A stretch of 64,000 nt of DNA. Origin: Thalassospira lucentensis MCCC 1A00383 = DSM 14000 (GTDB lineage: Bacteria > Pseudomonadota > Alphaproteobacteria > Rhodospirillales > Thalassospiraceae). The stretch spans positions 310,001 to 374,000 of the forward strand of contig NZ_ATWN01000003.1 of assembly GCF_000421265.1 (NCBI RefSeq). The letters run 5' to 3'. The notes beneath the pieces were generated by a model, which ran no database searches, was not told the origin of the DNA, and saw only the letters and a program-made list of their open reading frames with translations. A program made the translations under genes and the position numbers. Positions 63,078 through 64,000 of this stretch are shown here, one piece after another (the stretch's first letter is position 1; each line of letters begins with the position of its first letter).

Positions 63078-64000
63078 TCAGTGCACAATCTGGAACACCA
63101 GCCCGACAGCGAATGACCCGATCAGGGCATAGGCAAGATACAGCGCGAAAACCGGTTTCTTGACGAGTGCGAAGACCGCAATCGCAGCAGGAAGGGACGA
63201 TACACCACCCGCAACCAGAAATGCCATACCGGCACCGGCCTGCATACCCTGCCCGATCAGTCCACCGACCAGCGGCAGAGCGGCATACCCGTTCAGGTAA
63301 GCAGGAACACCGACAAGGGTCGCGATCAGGACGGGCAGAACGCCATCCCCGCCAACAGCAGCCGAAACTGTTTCAACCGGAATATAGGTAACCATCAGGC
63401 TTTCCAACAAAAACGCCAGGGCCAGCCACTTCCCCAGAAACAGGGTGGTTTTGATGGCATCCCGGCGAAATCTGTCCGTACGGTCCGGTTCCTGCCAGAA
63501 ACGCCATACCGGCGGCTTCGGGGACCGCATCTTACCCCCGCCGCAGCCGCCGTTTCCAATCCCTTCGCGCAAGGGGTCGGTCAGGAAACCAAGCCGGGTC
63601 AGCCAAAGCGTGGCAAAACCGCCAATCAAGCCAAGTGCAATCGCGGCAAGCAATTTGCCGACCGCAAATTCCATCCCAATGGTGCCAACAGTCAGCATGA
63701 ACATTGCCGGATCAATCACCGGGGACGCCAACCAGAACGCCATCACCGGCGCCAATGGAACGCCCATCGACAACAGGGCAGCAATCAACGGGATCACGCC
63801 GCACGAGCAGAAAGGCGACAATGCGCCAAATGCAGACGCCATCAGGACCATTTTCACAGGATGACCACTGAAAGCGCGCGCAATCAGGCTATCTGCCCCG
63901 GTTGCCCCGGCCCAAGCGGCAATCATCACCGACAACAGCAGGAACGGCGCAACCGATGCAAGCTGCTGCCCGGTAAAGACCAGACTGCCGGGTAATTGAG
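63078..64000 (-). CDS. Permease with CSCGVIP motif (YraQ/SO_0444-like), N-terminus beyond right edge
   Basis: The visible 307 codons stay open to the window end, so the true start lies outside. The protein is polytopic (about eight segments visible). It carries FCSCGVIPLIAALLSMGVPL, a membrane motif of the DUF318/permease group that includes ArsP-like and Cu/Zn efflux proteins. The cytoplasmic loop has GNGGCGGGK, a Gly/Cys-rich stretch that might bind metal. The first visible residues, LVFTGQQLASVAPF, belong to an earlier helix. Substrate may be a metal or organoarsenical; not decided. Confidence 0.85.
   Translation of the reverse strand, partial: QLPGSLVFTGQQLASVAPFLLLSVMIAAWAGATGADSLIARAFSGHPVKMVLMASAFGALSPFCSCGVIPLIAALLSMGVPLAPVMAFWLASPVIDPAMFMLTVGTIGMEFAVGKLLAAIALGLIGGFATLWLTRLGFLTDPLREGIGNGGCGGGKMRSPKPPVWRFWQEPDRTDRFRRDAIKTTLFLGKWLALAFLLESLMVTYIPVETVSAAVGGDGVLPVLIATLVGVPAYLNGYAALPLVGGLIGQGMQAGAGMAFLVAGGVSSLPAAIAVFALVKKPVFALYLAYALIGSFAVGLVFQIVH

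Noticed and set aside
1..64000. CRISPR arrays, integrases, transposases, toxin-antitoxin pairs, phage genes, rRNA
   Set aside because: I looked for repeats at regular spacing and for the protein signatures and found none.

Overview
The window looks like one contiguous chromosomal piece of an alphaproteobacterium. Gene content and protein style point to the Rhodospirillales, and I would guess a Thalassospira-like marine heterotroph. That is inference from the genes; there is no rRNA or other marker here. Base composition is moderately GC-rich and fairly even. I see no phage, integrase, transposase, plasmid, CRISPR or tRNA/rRNA gene. The only mobile-looking item is a 266-bp intergenic segment (49395-49660) bounded by 24-bp perfect inverted repeats.

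Layout. (1) 1-9474 is a microaerobic respiration block: ccoNOQP for the cbb3 oxidase, then ccoGHIS for its assembly and copper supply, then an FNR-type oxygen sensor. Two perfect FNR boxes lie upstream of ccoN, and one of them also faces a divergent gene cut by the left edge. (2) 9689-19660 is housekeeping: panB-panC, ffh, rpsP-rimM-trmD-rplS, then leuC-(62-aa ORF)-leuD and leuB. (3) 19831-26924 holds a large membrane-anchored protein of unknown function, an ECF41-type sigma factor with its AhpD-like partner and a well-matched cognate promoter, an unknown 139-aa protein, cfa and asd. (4) 27101-33336 is a polyol uptake and oxidation operon: SorC-type regulator, binding protein, two permeases, ATPase and a short-chain dehydrogenase. 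(5) 33455-43202 is mixed: a YcaQ/AlkX-like DNA glycosylase, an SLC13 permease with TrkA-C domains, a LysR/EamA divergent pair, folD-yggU-yggT, and Tag, a LacI-type regulator and AlkB in a row. (6) 43312-49077 is an RND tripartite efflux operon. (7) 49666-51789 is a chemoreceptor. (8) 52183-60025 is a catabolic cluster: a PotD/A/B/C-type ABC importer, a ureohydrolase and a nitrilase-family amidohydrolase, flanked by AraC and LysR regulators. (9) 60157-64000 holds azlCD, prfC and a CSCGVIP permease cut by the right edge.

How the genes work together. Block 1 forms a regulatory loop: FNR senses oxygen loss, the FNR boxes switch on ccoNOQP, and ccoGHIS completes the enzyme. Blocks 4 and 8 each pair an ABC importer with the enzymes likely to act on its cargo. 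In both, a strong hairpin follows the binding-protein gene, a usual way to make more binding protein than membrane parts. Most of the window is conventional. The least explained items are the inverted-repeat element at 49395-49660, the small leuC-leuD ORF, the ureohydrolase/nitrilase pairing, the 680-aa anchored protein and the long leuC leader.
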